Shown here: positions 14,701-26,320 of the stretch, piece by piece
How the letters are laid out: the number at the start of each line of letters is the position of its first letter
Position numbering within the stretch: the stretch's first letter is position 1
NCBI RefSeq assembly: GCF_016859285.1
Contig: NC_053420.1
Span: 5,844,501-5,908,500 of the forward strand
Length of the DNA: 64,000 nt
Direction of reading: 5' to 3'
DNA from: Xiphias gladius
Taxonomy: Eukaryota > Chordata > Actinopteri > Istiophoriformes > Xiphiidae
Position numbers and translations under genes: made by a program
Notes under the pieces: model-generated
What the model saw: only the letters and a program-made list of their open reading frames with translations
Told to the model about the DNA's origin: nothing
Databases searched by the model: none

Positions 14701-16320
14701 TCCTTGTTTTTAAAATCTCCAAATGTTTACTTTTTCTTTTGCTGCAATTTCAGAAACACTGAGACACCGAATTATGTACATTTAAATAACAGCTGGAAAA
14801 ATTGAGCTGTTGCCGGAAGTGTACATCTCGGCAATGAAAAGGACTGAAAATGGCTGAAACACATCGGTCAGACAGGGGAAGAGAGAGAGGAGCGCTGTGT
14901 CAGGGTTCAAATACACTTTTTGAATTTGTGAAGGTTCAAGCTAAAACGGGGTGATAATGTGAAGGGCCCTGTATCAAAATTTAGTTTCAGCATTTTAAAT
15001 ATCTCAGTTGATATTAAACTTACATAGTGCATATTCTTACAGTTTGTACTGTGAGTGCGCCCTTCTCCACGCAAACATCCCAACCAAACAGTCTCGAGTG
15101 CAGCAACGGGGATGTGATCCCCCACTGGCTTCCCACCCACGATTTCTTACAGTTGTGTCCGCCGGCAAACTTTATCTTCCTTTTTCTCACGAAACAAGTT
15201 CTCACGGATAGCCACCTCTCGATGTCTCTCACAGCCCCGTGACACGCAACGGTTTCTCGGATCTTAAAAGATCGTTCCAGTTTATTACGTCACGCGTCTT
15301 TTTTCCACTGTTTTATCATTTTTATCAGTTAGAATTACAATGCACTCTCCAAATAAAAATAGCAGATATCTGGGAGCACGGCGTCATCGCTAAAGAGAAT
15401 TTTGATAAGTCAAGAAACATGAGCAGTCAGACTCTCGGACTGTTTATCCAGATTATCTAAACCACTCTGTGTGGGGGTCAAACTGAAAGTGAGCACAGAA
15501 AACTGTGTGCACATTGCTACGGTAAGTGCAGTAGATCGGAGTGAGTCCTTGAACTGTGACGGATGTTTGTAACAGACTTGATGGGTGATAATAAAGTGAT
15601 AATATTTCCACTGCCCTCAAGAGGCCAAAAAAATCAGTTATTGCAGGTTTAGAGAAAAACAAAATTTCTCTGAAGGTGAAAAAAACATGAAAGTTTTTCT
15701 TTCTCAGGTTGTTCAACAGTTTAAAGTGACTGTGCTGATGTTTGGTCTGAGTCAGGTTCATACTGATCAATACTGTGTTTTGATTACATCTGTAGGAACC
15801 CGAGGGCCCGTCGGTCCTCAGCTCCGGGCAGCATGCAGCCTGGCAACAGAAGACTCCTGCGGCCCCTGCGGATCCCCACTGTGGCCCTGGGCCCCACGCC
15901 CCTCCAGCCCCCGACACTCCTTGTGAAACGGACATGAGCCAGAACCCAGATCCGGGATCAATGTCCTCTCAGGGACCTGGACTGATGGCTCCACCCTCCC
16001 CCTCCCCTCATCCTCCCCCACAGGCCCCACCCACCAAGTCAGACTGCCACCCCTTCCTCCCCCCTCCCCCCTCGCCTCATCCCCATCCAGACGCCTCCTC
16101 CCCCTCTGTTCCCAGTATAATTTCCTTCCCCCCTCCTCCTGCCCCCCCACCCAGTCGGCCCCCCCCGGTGGACGTTCGTATGATCGACTTCGCCCACTCC
16201 ACCTTTAAGGGTTTCCGCGGCGACACGGCGGTGCACGACGGGCCGGACCGGGGCTACGTGTTCGGACTGGAGAGCCTGGTCCAGATCCTGGAGAGCCTGC
16301 GGGACGACAACCTGCCATAG
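3211..16320 (+). CDS. ip6k1: Inositol hexakisphosphate kinase 1 (7 coding exons)
   Basis: This enzyme phosphorylates inositol hexakisphosphate to 5-diphosphoinositol pentakisphosphate (5-IP7) using ATP, in cytosol and nucleus. Coding exons are 3211-3327, 3717-3843, 9493-9733, 10645-10826, 12615-12790, 13563-13796 and 15796-16320. All borders are GT-AG and the phases agree, giving 1602 nt (533 aa). The N-terminus reads [20 protein letters not shown], the IP6K1 rather than the IP6K2 pattern. The family signature PxxxDxKxG appears as PCILDLKMG (residues 237-245). The [11 protein letters not shown] strand is at 349-359 and the metal-binding IDFAHST motif begins at 489. The human protein, from memory, is about 441 aa. 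The excess is mostly a 124-residue proline-rich linker (360-483) in the last exon. The start was chosen because MCLPHTNN aligns with the human MCVCQ-type start; an in-frame ATG lies 8 codons later. Intron 2 is 5.6 kb and full of repeats. Confidence 0.95.
4138..4400. repeat. Diverged interspersed repeat, copy B
   Basis: This is the second copy of the repeat at 286-530, in the same orientation, in ip6k1 intron 2. A further block at 4690-4740 ('ccaaaaaa...atttattgcaggttta') recurs at about 15605-15652 and may be the other end of the same kind of element. Confidence 0.5.
5661..5714. repeat. (CA)n microsatellite
   Basis: Uninterrupted CA dinucleotide tract of about 50 bp in ip6k1 intron 2. Confidence 0.95.
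7070..7310 (+). mobile_element. RTE/SINE-like 3' end with CAAA tail
   Basis: The block runs 'aaattcctggatctgcccctt', 'ggttctttcctggcccatgac', 'ccaagtttggctcaattcgg', 'atcctgctgacaaataaac', 'aaac' repeats, then 'cagaggtag'. This succession is the familiar tail of a fish non-LTR element, RTE-type as far as I recall. It carries no coding part. Confidence 0.5.
10008..10215 (+). repeat. Interspersed repeat ('tttggtccagactgaaat' family)
   Basis: It contains 'ctttggtccagactgaaata', 'ttccatgaaattttgtaggg', 'gctcagaggatgaatttc' and 'ctagcgccaccatgaggtt', a repeat family common in percomorphs. Shorter related pieces occur at 23300-23400 and 24083-24105. It lies in ip6k1 intron 3. Confidence 0.6.
13140..13265. 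repeat. Degenerate ACT/TAC trinucleotide-rich tract
   Basis: Diverged 'tacta' and 'tactac' triplets in ip6k1 intron 5. A similar tract lies at 56325-56510 in pde12. Confidence 0.6.
14395..14740 (+). mobile_element. Tc1/mariner transposase 3' remnant, disabled
   Basis: In ip6k1 intron 6 the plus strand encodes [22 protein letters not shown], which keeps the Tc1 motif PAQSPDLNPIE and the terminal catalytic Glu of the DDE triad. An in-frame stop follows, then frame-shifted HLWKLLQ and LYFISIVER-type C-terminal residues. The N-terminal DNA-binding half and the first two catalytic Asp residues are not seen. It is a fossil. Confidence 0.65.
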
Positions 16321-16340
16321 CTCCAAATACACATGTGCAC

Positions 16341-16345
16341 ACACG

Positions 16346-16390
<45 letters not shown>
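16341..16390. repeat. (CA)n microsatellite in ip6k1 3' UTR
   Basis: It begins about 20 nt after the ip6k1 stop codon, so it should be transcribed in the mature mRNA. Confidence 0.9.
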
Positions 16391-16393
<3 letters not shown>

Positions 16394-16584
16394 CAACACA
16401 GCTTGTTGTGAGTTAGCTTAGGTCGTGCTGCTGAGACTCCTCGGCTGTAAATATGGATCAGGGTTTTCCAAGATGTCACCATGGAAACATGGGCATTCTA
16501 CAGTCGAGTAGTTACTATAGCAACAGGCAGGAGGTGGGACAGCGGACGTGAAATGGAAAAAAAGGCTGCACAACACACACATTG

Positions 16585-18653
16585 GTTGTACGTCTATACT
16601 TGTGAGGACCCTCTTTGGCATAATGCAGTCCGTGGCCCCTAACCTTAACCATCACAACTAAAAGCATAATCCCAGGTCTCACCTTAAACTGAACCTAAAC
16701 TGAATTCTGACCTTGAAGTCCCTCTCCGCTCAGAAATGTATCTTAAGCCCCATTCGGACAGGATTCACATTACAGGACGAGGCTGGGAATAAAACGTTCA
16801 CTGCGCTACTCTGTAATTTAAATCATCATTGTGGACGTCCTTCTAACCATAGCAAAATTACAGGATATAGCTTGTAATAGATGGGGACATTGTGCAGGAC
16901 TAGCCTAAAGAAAAATACCAGTACCTACCTGGAGCTTACATTACAAGAGTCTATTTGATGAGCTTTTAGAGGTCTTACTCTCCAGGAGCTGTTTGCACCA
17001 GCTGTGATTAAGTTCAGACTTAGCCTAGCTCTAACTCAGGTGTTTTACACGTGACTAATTTAAAACAGGTTGCTCCACACAAACTACTTCTTAGGAAGAG
17101 ATTAGTTGTTGCTAAATATTTACTCTCAGTAACTGTGATCAATGCTGCTAAATAATGATGAAGATTTTAAATCACATTTCACAAAGCATGAATTGCAACA
17201 TACTACAGTTTCCTTTTGGGATTAATAAAGTACTCTACCTCAAATTATGAAACATTTGATTAAATGAGTAAATAACATCAGTTACTGTAGGTTAGCATAA
17301 ACAGATATTAATGATAGATATATGAATACTTCCAACTCTTACAAACGCCTTTCTCCATGTATGCAGACAGAAATAAAACAAAGTAATACCTAGATTTACT
17401 AAATTCATTTTTGGAAGTTGTCTTAGGTTGTGATGCTACAGTGAGTTCCTGTTTAAATAGTTCATTGCTCTGGTTTGGACAGCGTCGCGGACGTTTCCTG
17501 ATGAATCGATTTGCATATCACTCAAACTTTACTCGCTTAGACATTTCTTTGGTTTTAATAGTGCCACCCGATTGATTGAATCACTAGTTTGAAAGTAGCT
17601 AGTAGTTATGAAGAAGGAGTTTTCAACCTTAGTAATGGATTTATGCATAGCTGGTGCAAATCAGTCCCGATGGTTTTAATGGTTTTTCCCATTGTCGTAT
17701 TGGTTCCCAAATACTCCTGTTTGTTCCTCATTTAATCAAATTTGCAAAAACATTTCTGACAAACGGCACGTTCACACAAAAGTCTATAAATAGATAAAGT
17801 AGATGGACAAGCAGCTTTTCATTTTGAAAAAAAAAAAAAAAAAAAAATCAGAGATTCATGTTAAAATACAAGGACGTTGCTCCGGACAGGATTTAAATTA
17901 CATCAGGACCAGTGAGTTTGCAGAAATTGTGACTGTAATTATTACTGGGGTGGGGGTGAAAACATTACCCACATAAGACTCCGGACGGGATTAAAATCAC
18001 TGTTGGTTACAGGTGATGTTAAAATCCGCCCTTCTTTCCTAGACAAATACATCCAGTCCCAATAGGGATTTACTTACTGTTACTGTTTCTTCACTTGAAT
18101 GTTTTTGCAAAATTATGTAAATGGGCAGAGTCTGACACTACAAGGCTGTTTTCACCTTCATCTGCTGAAGGAGGAAAGTTTCTCTGTGTGAAAGTTTCCT
18201 TCAATCTGAGTTTAGCGTGTGTACGTAGGAGCCTCATGTTGTAACATCGCAACTAGTTTGAAAGTCAATCGTGGTCCAATATGTAACTCAAACTAGTTTG
18301 ATGTGGAAACGTGAGGGAGAATGTCATTTTAAGAATTTCAAAACTTTTTTTCGTAGAAAAGTCATACCAGACACAAGTTACTATTCAAAGCAGTTTTGTT
18401 ATGTGTCTTAAAACTTTCCCTCTTCAGCAGATGAATGTGAAAACAGTCATCTGGTGTTAAACTCTGCACATTGAAGGTCAAACATCCATGTTAAGTAACA
18501 AAAAGCAAAACACACTTATGAGTGAGAGGGACTTTTATCATAAAACCAAATCAAACCCTGAAGGATGTGAGGACCAGCAAAAATGTCCTCACTCCCGAGG
18601 AATGAAAGATTGGTCCTCACAATGATAGAGGCACAAGAGCAGACACACACAGT

Positions 18654-18684
<31 letters not shown>

Positions 18685-18690
18685 GCATAT
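16585..18690. repeat. Element split by an insertion (left 16585-16740, right 18540-18690)
   Basis: The left part reads 'tctatacttgtgaggaccct' and 'cctaaccttaaccatcac'. The right part reads 'aaaatgtcctcactcccg', 'ttggtcctcacaatgatag', then a CA tail. In other fish sequences these two parts are adjacent, so about 1.8 kb of unrelated repeat DNA seems to interrupt one element. This rests on memory of the family, not a search. Confidence 0.45.
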
Positions 18691-21600
18691 CCTGAGAACA
18701 GTTGTCTGCGGAGCTGTTTCCTTGGAACAGAGTGTCCTCTCTGAACGACCAATCAGCTGAATCCCAGGGACCACCCACTGAACTTGGCCCACACTCACTT
18801 TACTCACCACCTTGACTCCCCACACACACACACACACACGCACACACACACACCCCACCCCTCCTCACTCCTCTTTCTCTACAGAAACCAAACCTGGACA
18901 GGTGAACAGACTGTTTTAGCGAAACCTCGGAAACGCACTCAAAAACACATCCAAGCATCTGTTGGAGCAATAGATGGCGACGATAGACGGCAACTTTTTT
19001 CCTTCGGCAGTGCAGAGGGCAGCGTCGCCCGCGGGGAGAGTGGCGACAAAATGCGACAGAAATTAGCGTCACAGAAATAGGCTTTAAGGAGAGAATAGAG
19101 ATACTTTTTAAACTGCTGTGTGTCCGTTTGTGGGTCTTAATTCAGAAATGTTAGTCAGTGTACAGTAAAGATCCACTTCTGAGTTATTGTATAATATCAG
19201 AAGCTTAAGTGTCAGTTTCCCAAATCTGGTCTGGTGATATTCTGTATTTTTCATCTTGTCAACAAATCCCATGAATAAACCTAAACCAAAAAATGAATCC
19301 ATCCTACCAGCAGGTATTGTCTCTGTATAAAAGCCTGATATGTCTAATTCCTTTGGGCCGTAGAGCTCCATTGCTGTTAAAACACATCAGTGAGCCGCAC
19401 TTTTGCACTGGGTGACTTGTTCCCTCATTACCATGAACACACACACACTGTTGTTTGTTTTGACTCAATCCCACACACACACACACCGTCCTGCTGCTGT
19501 AAATACTCACTAGCGCAACAAATGTGTATTATTTTGCTGAAAATAGAACACGCGCCATTCCCCCGTGTTTGAGTTACGTTTGCTAAAAACTACAGTCACC
19601 ATCTGCTTTGGGAAATTTCTTCATCTTATGATACCTGACAGTAGAGAGACATTCGGAAACCAGGTCCACCGGCTGGACTCTGTCCCCGTGGTCGGCGCTT
19701 TTAAACCCCCGAGCTCCCCTCAAAGTTCATGCTTGACCTTGGAAACAGCTGGAAACGGCTGGAAACAGCGGTCTGTCAGCAGTCAACAACAATCTTCTCA
19801 CAACCTCCATTTAGTAGCCGCTCGGGAGCTTTCAGGCTGCCTCAGCTGGTTGAGTTGCTCAGTTGTCATGGGACCGCATATCTTCAAATTTCAAAGTTTT
19901 TTTTTTTTTAGTTTTTAAAGGCTTTGAAGACTTTTAAAAGTCAGCGGCTAATATGACGTTGTGTTGATATCGTTTCCATCAAACTGTGATGTCAAAAACG
20001 AACTTTCGGTCTCAGATTTTAAGGTCACATGTGCGGGGGGGGAGTCCTGAGAATGCCCTGAAAAATGGAAATCCTGGATCATGTGATACAATCAGAAGAT
20101 CCAGAGACAGCTACTTTGTGGACTATATATTTGTGAGATAAAAACGGGCTCACACAGGGCAGAGAGGTCAGAAAAGTTTCAAGAGATGATCTAACACATT
20201 GGTGGCTTTGGTCTTCATGGGATTTGTTGACAGTGAGAGAAGTATAGAGCAGTACCAGCCTTATTCTTTACATGAGGGCTGGATGATACCGTTGGATAAC
20301 AGGAATATTTAAATGAGAATATATTTCTGCCAAACTGTATGTCAAATACATACAAATGTGAGTAGAGTCAGATCATGGCAAATGTGTCGATAGTCACACA
20401 AAATAATCAGATTTATTATCCCTACAATGAACTATGTTCCACTGTTAATCTTCAATTTAGCGGAAAAAAAAATTCACTTCCACTAATTTTGCCAGGGTTT
20501 TTTAATTATAATTTGCTTGGAATCACCCATGTGAAAAACAGCAGCTAAATTATTTGACAAATTTGGGAAAATAAAGTCACCCAGCCCTGCTTCAAGTGTG
20601 TCAAGACGTTAAAAAAACAAAACAAAAAAAACCCAAAACAAATCATCATCCTGTCAGTGTCAGCAGAACTGGCCCCGGTGCCTCTGCTGCGGATGTTGCC
20701 ACCCGAATCAAGACGGTGTCGGCCAATCACACTTCGACAAGTTCCCGAGGCCGGGCGTGACGCTGCACCGCCCCCTGCTGGGCAACAACGGGCACTCAAC
20801 CCCCCGGCACCTGGAAAAACAAGAGAGCAATTATAAAATGTTTTATTTTCGGTTTATCGAGGTGATAATTTATTTTTTTATTGTACCGTTTACCCATGTG
20901 TGTGGGTAAATGTCTTGTCTTTTACATGTCTCTCCCCCTGCTAAATGTATAAAATGTAAAGAAATTAAGCGCATCAGAGAGACAGTGTGTGAAAACGCCA
21001 GGAGTGTGAGAGGTGTTCTATAGTATAGGAGCCGACTCAAGTCTGTTTTATTTGCTGCTGAGAGACAAAACCAGATTTTGTTTCGTGAGCAAACAAAGGC
21101 CGCAAATCCAGACTCGAGTCTGCTCGCGGAGCCCAGCACCTCTGCCTGCTGTGGAGCTGTTGCTCTGGTGGGAAGCTCTTCTCCGTGTGTGTGTGTGCGT
21201 GTGTGTTAGAGCAGATGTAGACGCCATCTTTAGTCTTTGGTTTGTTTCACTTCACATTTAAGGAGTCGGTAAAGATCTGCATGCACGTTAACGTCCTCCT
21301 GTTTGAGTCAAGTTTTCTGCACAGCGTCAAACATCCTTGTCACAGTCCTCACAGAGTGGAAAGCCGCGACGGTCCACGTGCCCTCTCAGCTCGTGATGTT
21401 TGTTCGTGATTATTAGCCTTCAATGATTGATCAGAGTTATTTAGCAGCGTTTTCTGCATCTGACATCATCCTGACTGTTTGTTAGAACAGTGGAAATTAA
21501 GTGAGATTAAATCTTTCCAGAAGCTTTTGGGCTCGTGTTGTAATTACTGACCGAAAGAGACGCCAGACATCAAAGGGGTTAAAAAAAAAAAAAAAAAAGG

Positions 21601-24000
21601 TTCACGTGACATGGTTCTGGTGCGACACCACCGGTTCTCCTCAGTCACTTACACGATCATGTAAACGGAACGTGAGCAGCAGCCGACGCAGAGACGTGAT
21701 TCAGTTCTATCAGAGTCCAGGGGGATCATCAGCGGAGGGGAAACTGTCGAGTCCCGACACAAAGTTCACCAATGACCCTTTCTGGTCTCAGGGACTGAGG
21801 AGCTCCAGGAACTGAATCGGGGCCCTAAAGTCCCGGTCCTCTTTGTGTTTGCATCACATCCACAGAACCCTTAAACTTTGGGAAAATTAGACTGATAACG
21901 AATTGCGAACACTGATGCGACATTTTGCACACCTACCCACATTGGCTCACCTGAAGCCGGCCGCATAAAAGTCTTTGAACGTCGCCGACGTTAAAGGAAA
22001 TTCCCATCCCAAGCAGAGTTGCGGCAATTAGTCGATTGGTCGAAAAGAAAATTCACTGGCAACCATTTTGATAATGGATTTCAGTCATTCCGTCGGGAAC
22101 CAGTGCCGAAGTTGGCAGGTTCAAGGATCGGAAAAATGTTGTCAGGGCAGTACCTGCTCACAGCAACCACAGCATTAGGAACTGTTGGTATGGTCACGTT
22201 AAGGTGCTCGCAGCACTTGTTTCAGTCCGGGGAATGTTTTAGCCTGACCTTTGCCTGAGCCTAACCACAGACGGGACTCCCGAAACCCGGGCCTCCGGAG
22301 TCACGGCCCCGCACCAGGTACCATCCGCCCCGAAACGCCTCCCCGTGACCTTGGTGCGGGGCACAAGGGGGCAGCGCTCCATTCACCGCAAGAAAATTGC
22401 CTGTGAACATAATACAGGCAGCAATGACATCTGACAGCACAACGCAATTGGGGAAACATTTGGGTTATATATAAACATCATTTCTGGGAAGACAGGCTTT
22501 CATATGTGAACGTCTCCTGGTTTTTCTTAGTCTTCTATGGCTAAACACATATCTTTGGGTTTGGGTTGGTCCTACAAACCAGGACATTTGAAGACCTTTG
22601 TTCTTTGGGCTTTTGTCTTCTTGTTTGTTTGTTGTTTTTTTTTTCTCAGCAGCTGCTGTTTGCTCTCCGGCGGAATAAATGCCGAACACGTGCTGTGGCG
22701 GCCCGGAGGGGAAAGTCCCTCCTGAGGGACTGGGTAGTAAAACTGGGAAGTGTTTGTGCAGTCGACCAGACACTGTGAACGAGGCGCTCGGTGCCCCTCG
22801 GTGTCACGCTGAACTCATTGGCCGTTTCCGACAATCGTCCGGCGGACGTCCACTGCTGCCAGGAGGAGGAAAAGAGTAGATGAAGTTCTCGCAGTAAACG
22901 CGTGAGTGCTCTGAGCACGAAGCACTTAAAGTTCTGTGATACACACACACACACACACACAAACAAAGGAGGCCTTATCTCGTATCTCATGACTTCTGAA
23001 GGTCTGCTTGGTGACTGCAGTGCACTTGCGTAGATACGCAGTCAGAATTGTGAGATTATTTACTATTAAAATGTGACTTATCACTATTTTGTTCCAGTAA
23101 GTCACATTTTCTCGACAGTTTGGCGTAATTGTGGCCTATTAACTCAAAATTTGGACTTGGGAACATTGTCATTTTGAACCAGTGGGTCAGATTTAGACAT
23201 TTCCATTTCATAATTTGGATGAAAAAAAAAAAAAAGGGACATCTCATCTTGTTTTTCGAGTGTTTTTGCTGGTTCTGTGATGGGAATGTTGCTCAGTTTG
23301 TCCACCACTTCGGTCCAGACTGAAATGCCTCAACAACAACATCCGACGAGCTGCCCACACATTCGTGGTCCGAAGAGGATAAACCCTGCTGACTTCGGTC
23401 CGGTCCAACCGCGCCCTGCAGGACCACCGCGGGGCCGAGGTGTTTGCGCCTGGTGTGAGACATCTCACCGCCTGCTGGGTCGATCGGGCTCCCGGTCACG
23501 ACGCCCAGACCGTGAGCCCTGATTTGCTCCGGTGGTCCTCTGACCTTTCCTTTAGAGACGCCGGCGCAGCCGCAGACCCTCGGTCTCGTTCTTTAGATAA
23601 TCAACAGTGTAGAGATGGCGCGCAGCAAAGGTCTGGCGCCTGGACTCGGTGTTGACCCAGGGCTTTGCTCTATGTTTGTCGGACCATCAGGACGACCCCC
23701 CCCCCCCGAAGTCTGGGAGACGCCGAGCTCCCGTTGTGGCTCCTCGGGAGCAGCTCAGCGCGGCAGGTGCCCGGGGGCTGAACCTGGGTCGTCTGGTTGT
23801 TAAAGGGGGTTCCCGTAACCGCCGGGACCTCCTGCCGCGTGCGGTCCACGTCTGTTGTTGTGTAAAGACTCGGAGCAGCAGAACCCGGAGTTCGGATCAG
23901 TGTGTCGAATGTAAAAAGAAATATTAACCTGTGAGTCGCAGTATCAGGAGAGGTGGTGTATGTTTGGTTCGGTTAAAGTAGGTGAGAAAACACACACACA

Positions 24001-24001
24001 A

Positions 24002-24062
<61 letters not shown>
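24001..24062. repeat. Compound (CT)n(CA)n(TA)n microsatellite
   Basis: Three consecutive dinucleotide tracts just beyond the likely asb14 polyadenylation site. Confidence 0.95.
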
Positions 24063-24068
<6 letters not shown>

Positions 24069-24234
24069 GAAATATTGATGATCCCAAGAGGATAAATCCT
24101 ATTGACAAAACATTAGGGTCAAACACATTTGTGTTGTCAAAATTAGAAATGAAATACAAATACCAATGAAACAAAAAAATGAAAAAAAGATACATGACAC
24201 ACATCTGAGATGATTTTATGTTGTTGGAATCATT

Positions 24235-24240
24235 TTTATT
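24235..24240 (-). terminator. asb14: Candidate asb14 polyadenylation signal
   Basis: AATAAA on the minus strand (TTTATT on plus), about 325 nt after the asb14 stop codon in AT-rich sequence. It implies a 3' UTR of roughly 350 nt. Confidence 0.4.
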
Positions 24241-24563
24241 TAATTTTTTTCTTTTGGTTTTATCCTTTTATGAAAATAAATGTTCAATGTTTTGTTTCAC
24301 AGTTGGTTGTATCCTCGGATCCGTGCTTTTTTTTTGTTTTTTTTTCTTCACCCAAATATAGAAAATCACAGAAAATAAGAATACACTGCTCAGAAAGGTA
24401 AAGGAAGACAATTTTGATAGAAAAATACTATAAAGTTTTTCTTAAAAAAAAAAAATCTCATTTCTTTTGGCTCTTACATTGAAAACGGCGAATGATGTGG
24501 AGAAGAAGCTTTGAAACTGAAACGGTGGCTTCGAAGTGTGAGTTTGAGTATCCGCAGATACTT

Positions 24564-25799
24564 TTACGTGATCTTGTTGAACTTCTTTCTTCGGATGTTG
24601 TCCGTCTCCTCTCCCCCGCGCCCCCGCGCCCCGCCGCTCTGCCCGCCGTGCAGGTCGTGCTCCCGGTACAGGACGTAGTCCTTGAGTCGCCCCGGCAACG
24701 GCAGGAAGCTCATGAAGACGGGCGACCGGAGACGAAGGCGTCCGAGGCAACGGCGGATCCGCAGCCGACAGAGATGCTGCAGACAGCGGGCGTTTTCTGC
24801 AGGGGAGGGGGGGGGGGGTTAACGAAGCTCACTGGTTCTATTCTCGCATCGGTCATTAAATAAAGTTTGATTCAATTCACCCTGCAGCCTGCAGATGCCC
24901 GGCCACTGCTGCTGCTCCATCACGGCCGCCTTCAGCTTGGCGCACAGGGTCACGTGGTCCACGTAGTCCAGCAGGACGCGAACGACGTGGCCCGACAGGT
25001 GCCTGAGCCAGGAGACGGTGATCACCTCGCAGAACTGCGCTGACAGACAGGCAGAGCTAGAGAGAGGAACTCAGCACGTCCTGAAACCCCCCCACGGAGG
25101 TTTAACCTCTCACCCTGCGCCAGTGGCGCAGAGGTGCGGTTACGGGTGCGCGCAGGGCGGGCAGACAGGTGAGGTGAGACACAGAGCTCGTCAACACAAG
25201 GCAACGAGCTCTTGCCCCCCCCAACACACACACGCACATACACAGTGTGACAACCCCCCCCCCCCATAAACCGGCCTGGATCGGCCCAGCTCATTACCTT
25301 AGTGTCTTTGATCACACTGTTGCTCCATCCCTCGTAGTCCTCGGAGACGTGGGGGCTGTTGCCGTAGGGACAGTCGAAGCAGCGCCCCACGTCGTAACCA
25401 TAGTTACACAGCATCCTGAGAACCACCTAAAACACACACACACACACAACAGGCCAGATTATATAAATATAAATAAGATTATCCTCCCAAAAAAAGTGAG
25501 AGCTGCTGATTCCAGTAACGTCCGCTGAATCTGGAGAAGCGTCCCGGCACCGGGCGGTTCACCTCGTCCTTGAGAGCGTACTGCAGGGCCGAGGGGAAGT
25601 GCGTTGTGTTTATCCCGCTGTAGTAGTTGACGTTGGCCCCAAACCTCAGCAACACGTTGATCAGCTCATAGTTGCCCAGGCGCAGCGCAACCTGGAAGAC
25701 AGCGGTCACTGCATCAGCGGCAGGGTCTCCGGTGGGTTTCCCCGGTTCCCGGAGGTCCCCTGCTTTCAGTCGCGATGACGTGTAGATGCCGTACCACCG

Positions 25800-25835
<36 letters not shown>

Positions 25836-26289
25836 GGTACCTGCAGGCATTTGACCGGGTCTTGGTTGGCCATGGCTCCGGCCTCCAGCAGCAGCTTGAC
25901 CGACGGCACGTCGTTGTTGGAGACAGCGAAGAAGAGCGCCGACTTCCTCTCGTCGTCGTAGCTACGGCGAACCCAGGGCCGGAGCATGTAGTTGGGGTCG
26001 TAACCTGCGTCCAGCAAGGCCTGATGGGAGTCGGGTGGGTGGGGGGCCTTTAGTTGCCATATCACATTCTGCTATAGATCTTAACGTGATCAAATCATGT
26101 CATTTTCCTTTTTAGTTTGGATTTATTTAGTTATCTGTTTTTTTTCTTTGTATATTTCTGTTATTTTGTTCCATTCTTATTGTTACCCTGTCGTCCTTGT
26201 TGTACCATGGACGACCGTCATATAGTCATGCACCTTTGAGGCCTCCATCAGTCCTGTGCCGACTAAGTGGGATAATTAGGGCTCGTTGT

Positions 26290-26320
<31 letters not shown>

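Larger units (their letters stand above)
16321..24214. other. Intergenic, repeat-rich; no gene supported
   Basis: The left part is ip6k1 3' UTR of unknown length. AATAAA occurs at 16788-16793, 17224-17229 (inside a LINE-like tail) and 17372-17377, and none stands out. The rest holds short repeats: a 'tgtcctcac' element split at 16585-16740 and 18540-18690; 'cggac[a/g]ggatt' repeats at 16750-16785 and 17885-18045; (CA)n at 18660-18685, 18822-18853 and 22942-22962; and a 'ggccctaaagtcccggtcct' repeat near 21690-21850. GC-rich DNA at 23400-23900 shows no exon that I recognise. No open frame here resembles a known family. Confidence 0.7.

Noticed and set aside
15453-15935. 160-codon minus-strand frame across the start of ip6k1 exon 7
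   Set aside because: It is largely antisense to GC-rich coding sequence plus intron, with no domain.
16200-16330. Minus-strand frames opposite the ip6k1 C-terminus
   Set aside because: Shadows of the conserved [12 protein letters not shown] exon.
18589-18858. Frames encoding poly-(Cys-Val) or poly-(His-Thr)
   Set aside because: Translations of CA/GT microsatellites; the same is true at 5621, 16205, 25775, 39232 and 57681.
23255-23927. GC-rich block with several open frames downstream of asb14
   Set aside because: It contains a known-type repeat fragment at its left end and no splice-consistent exon or domain.
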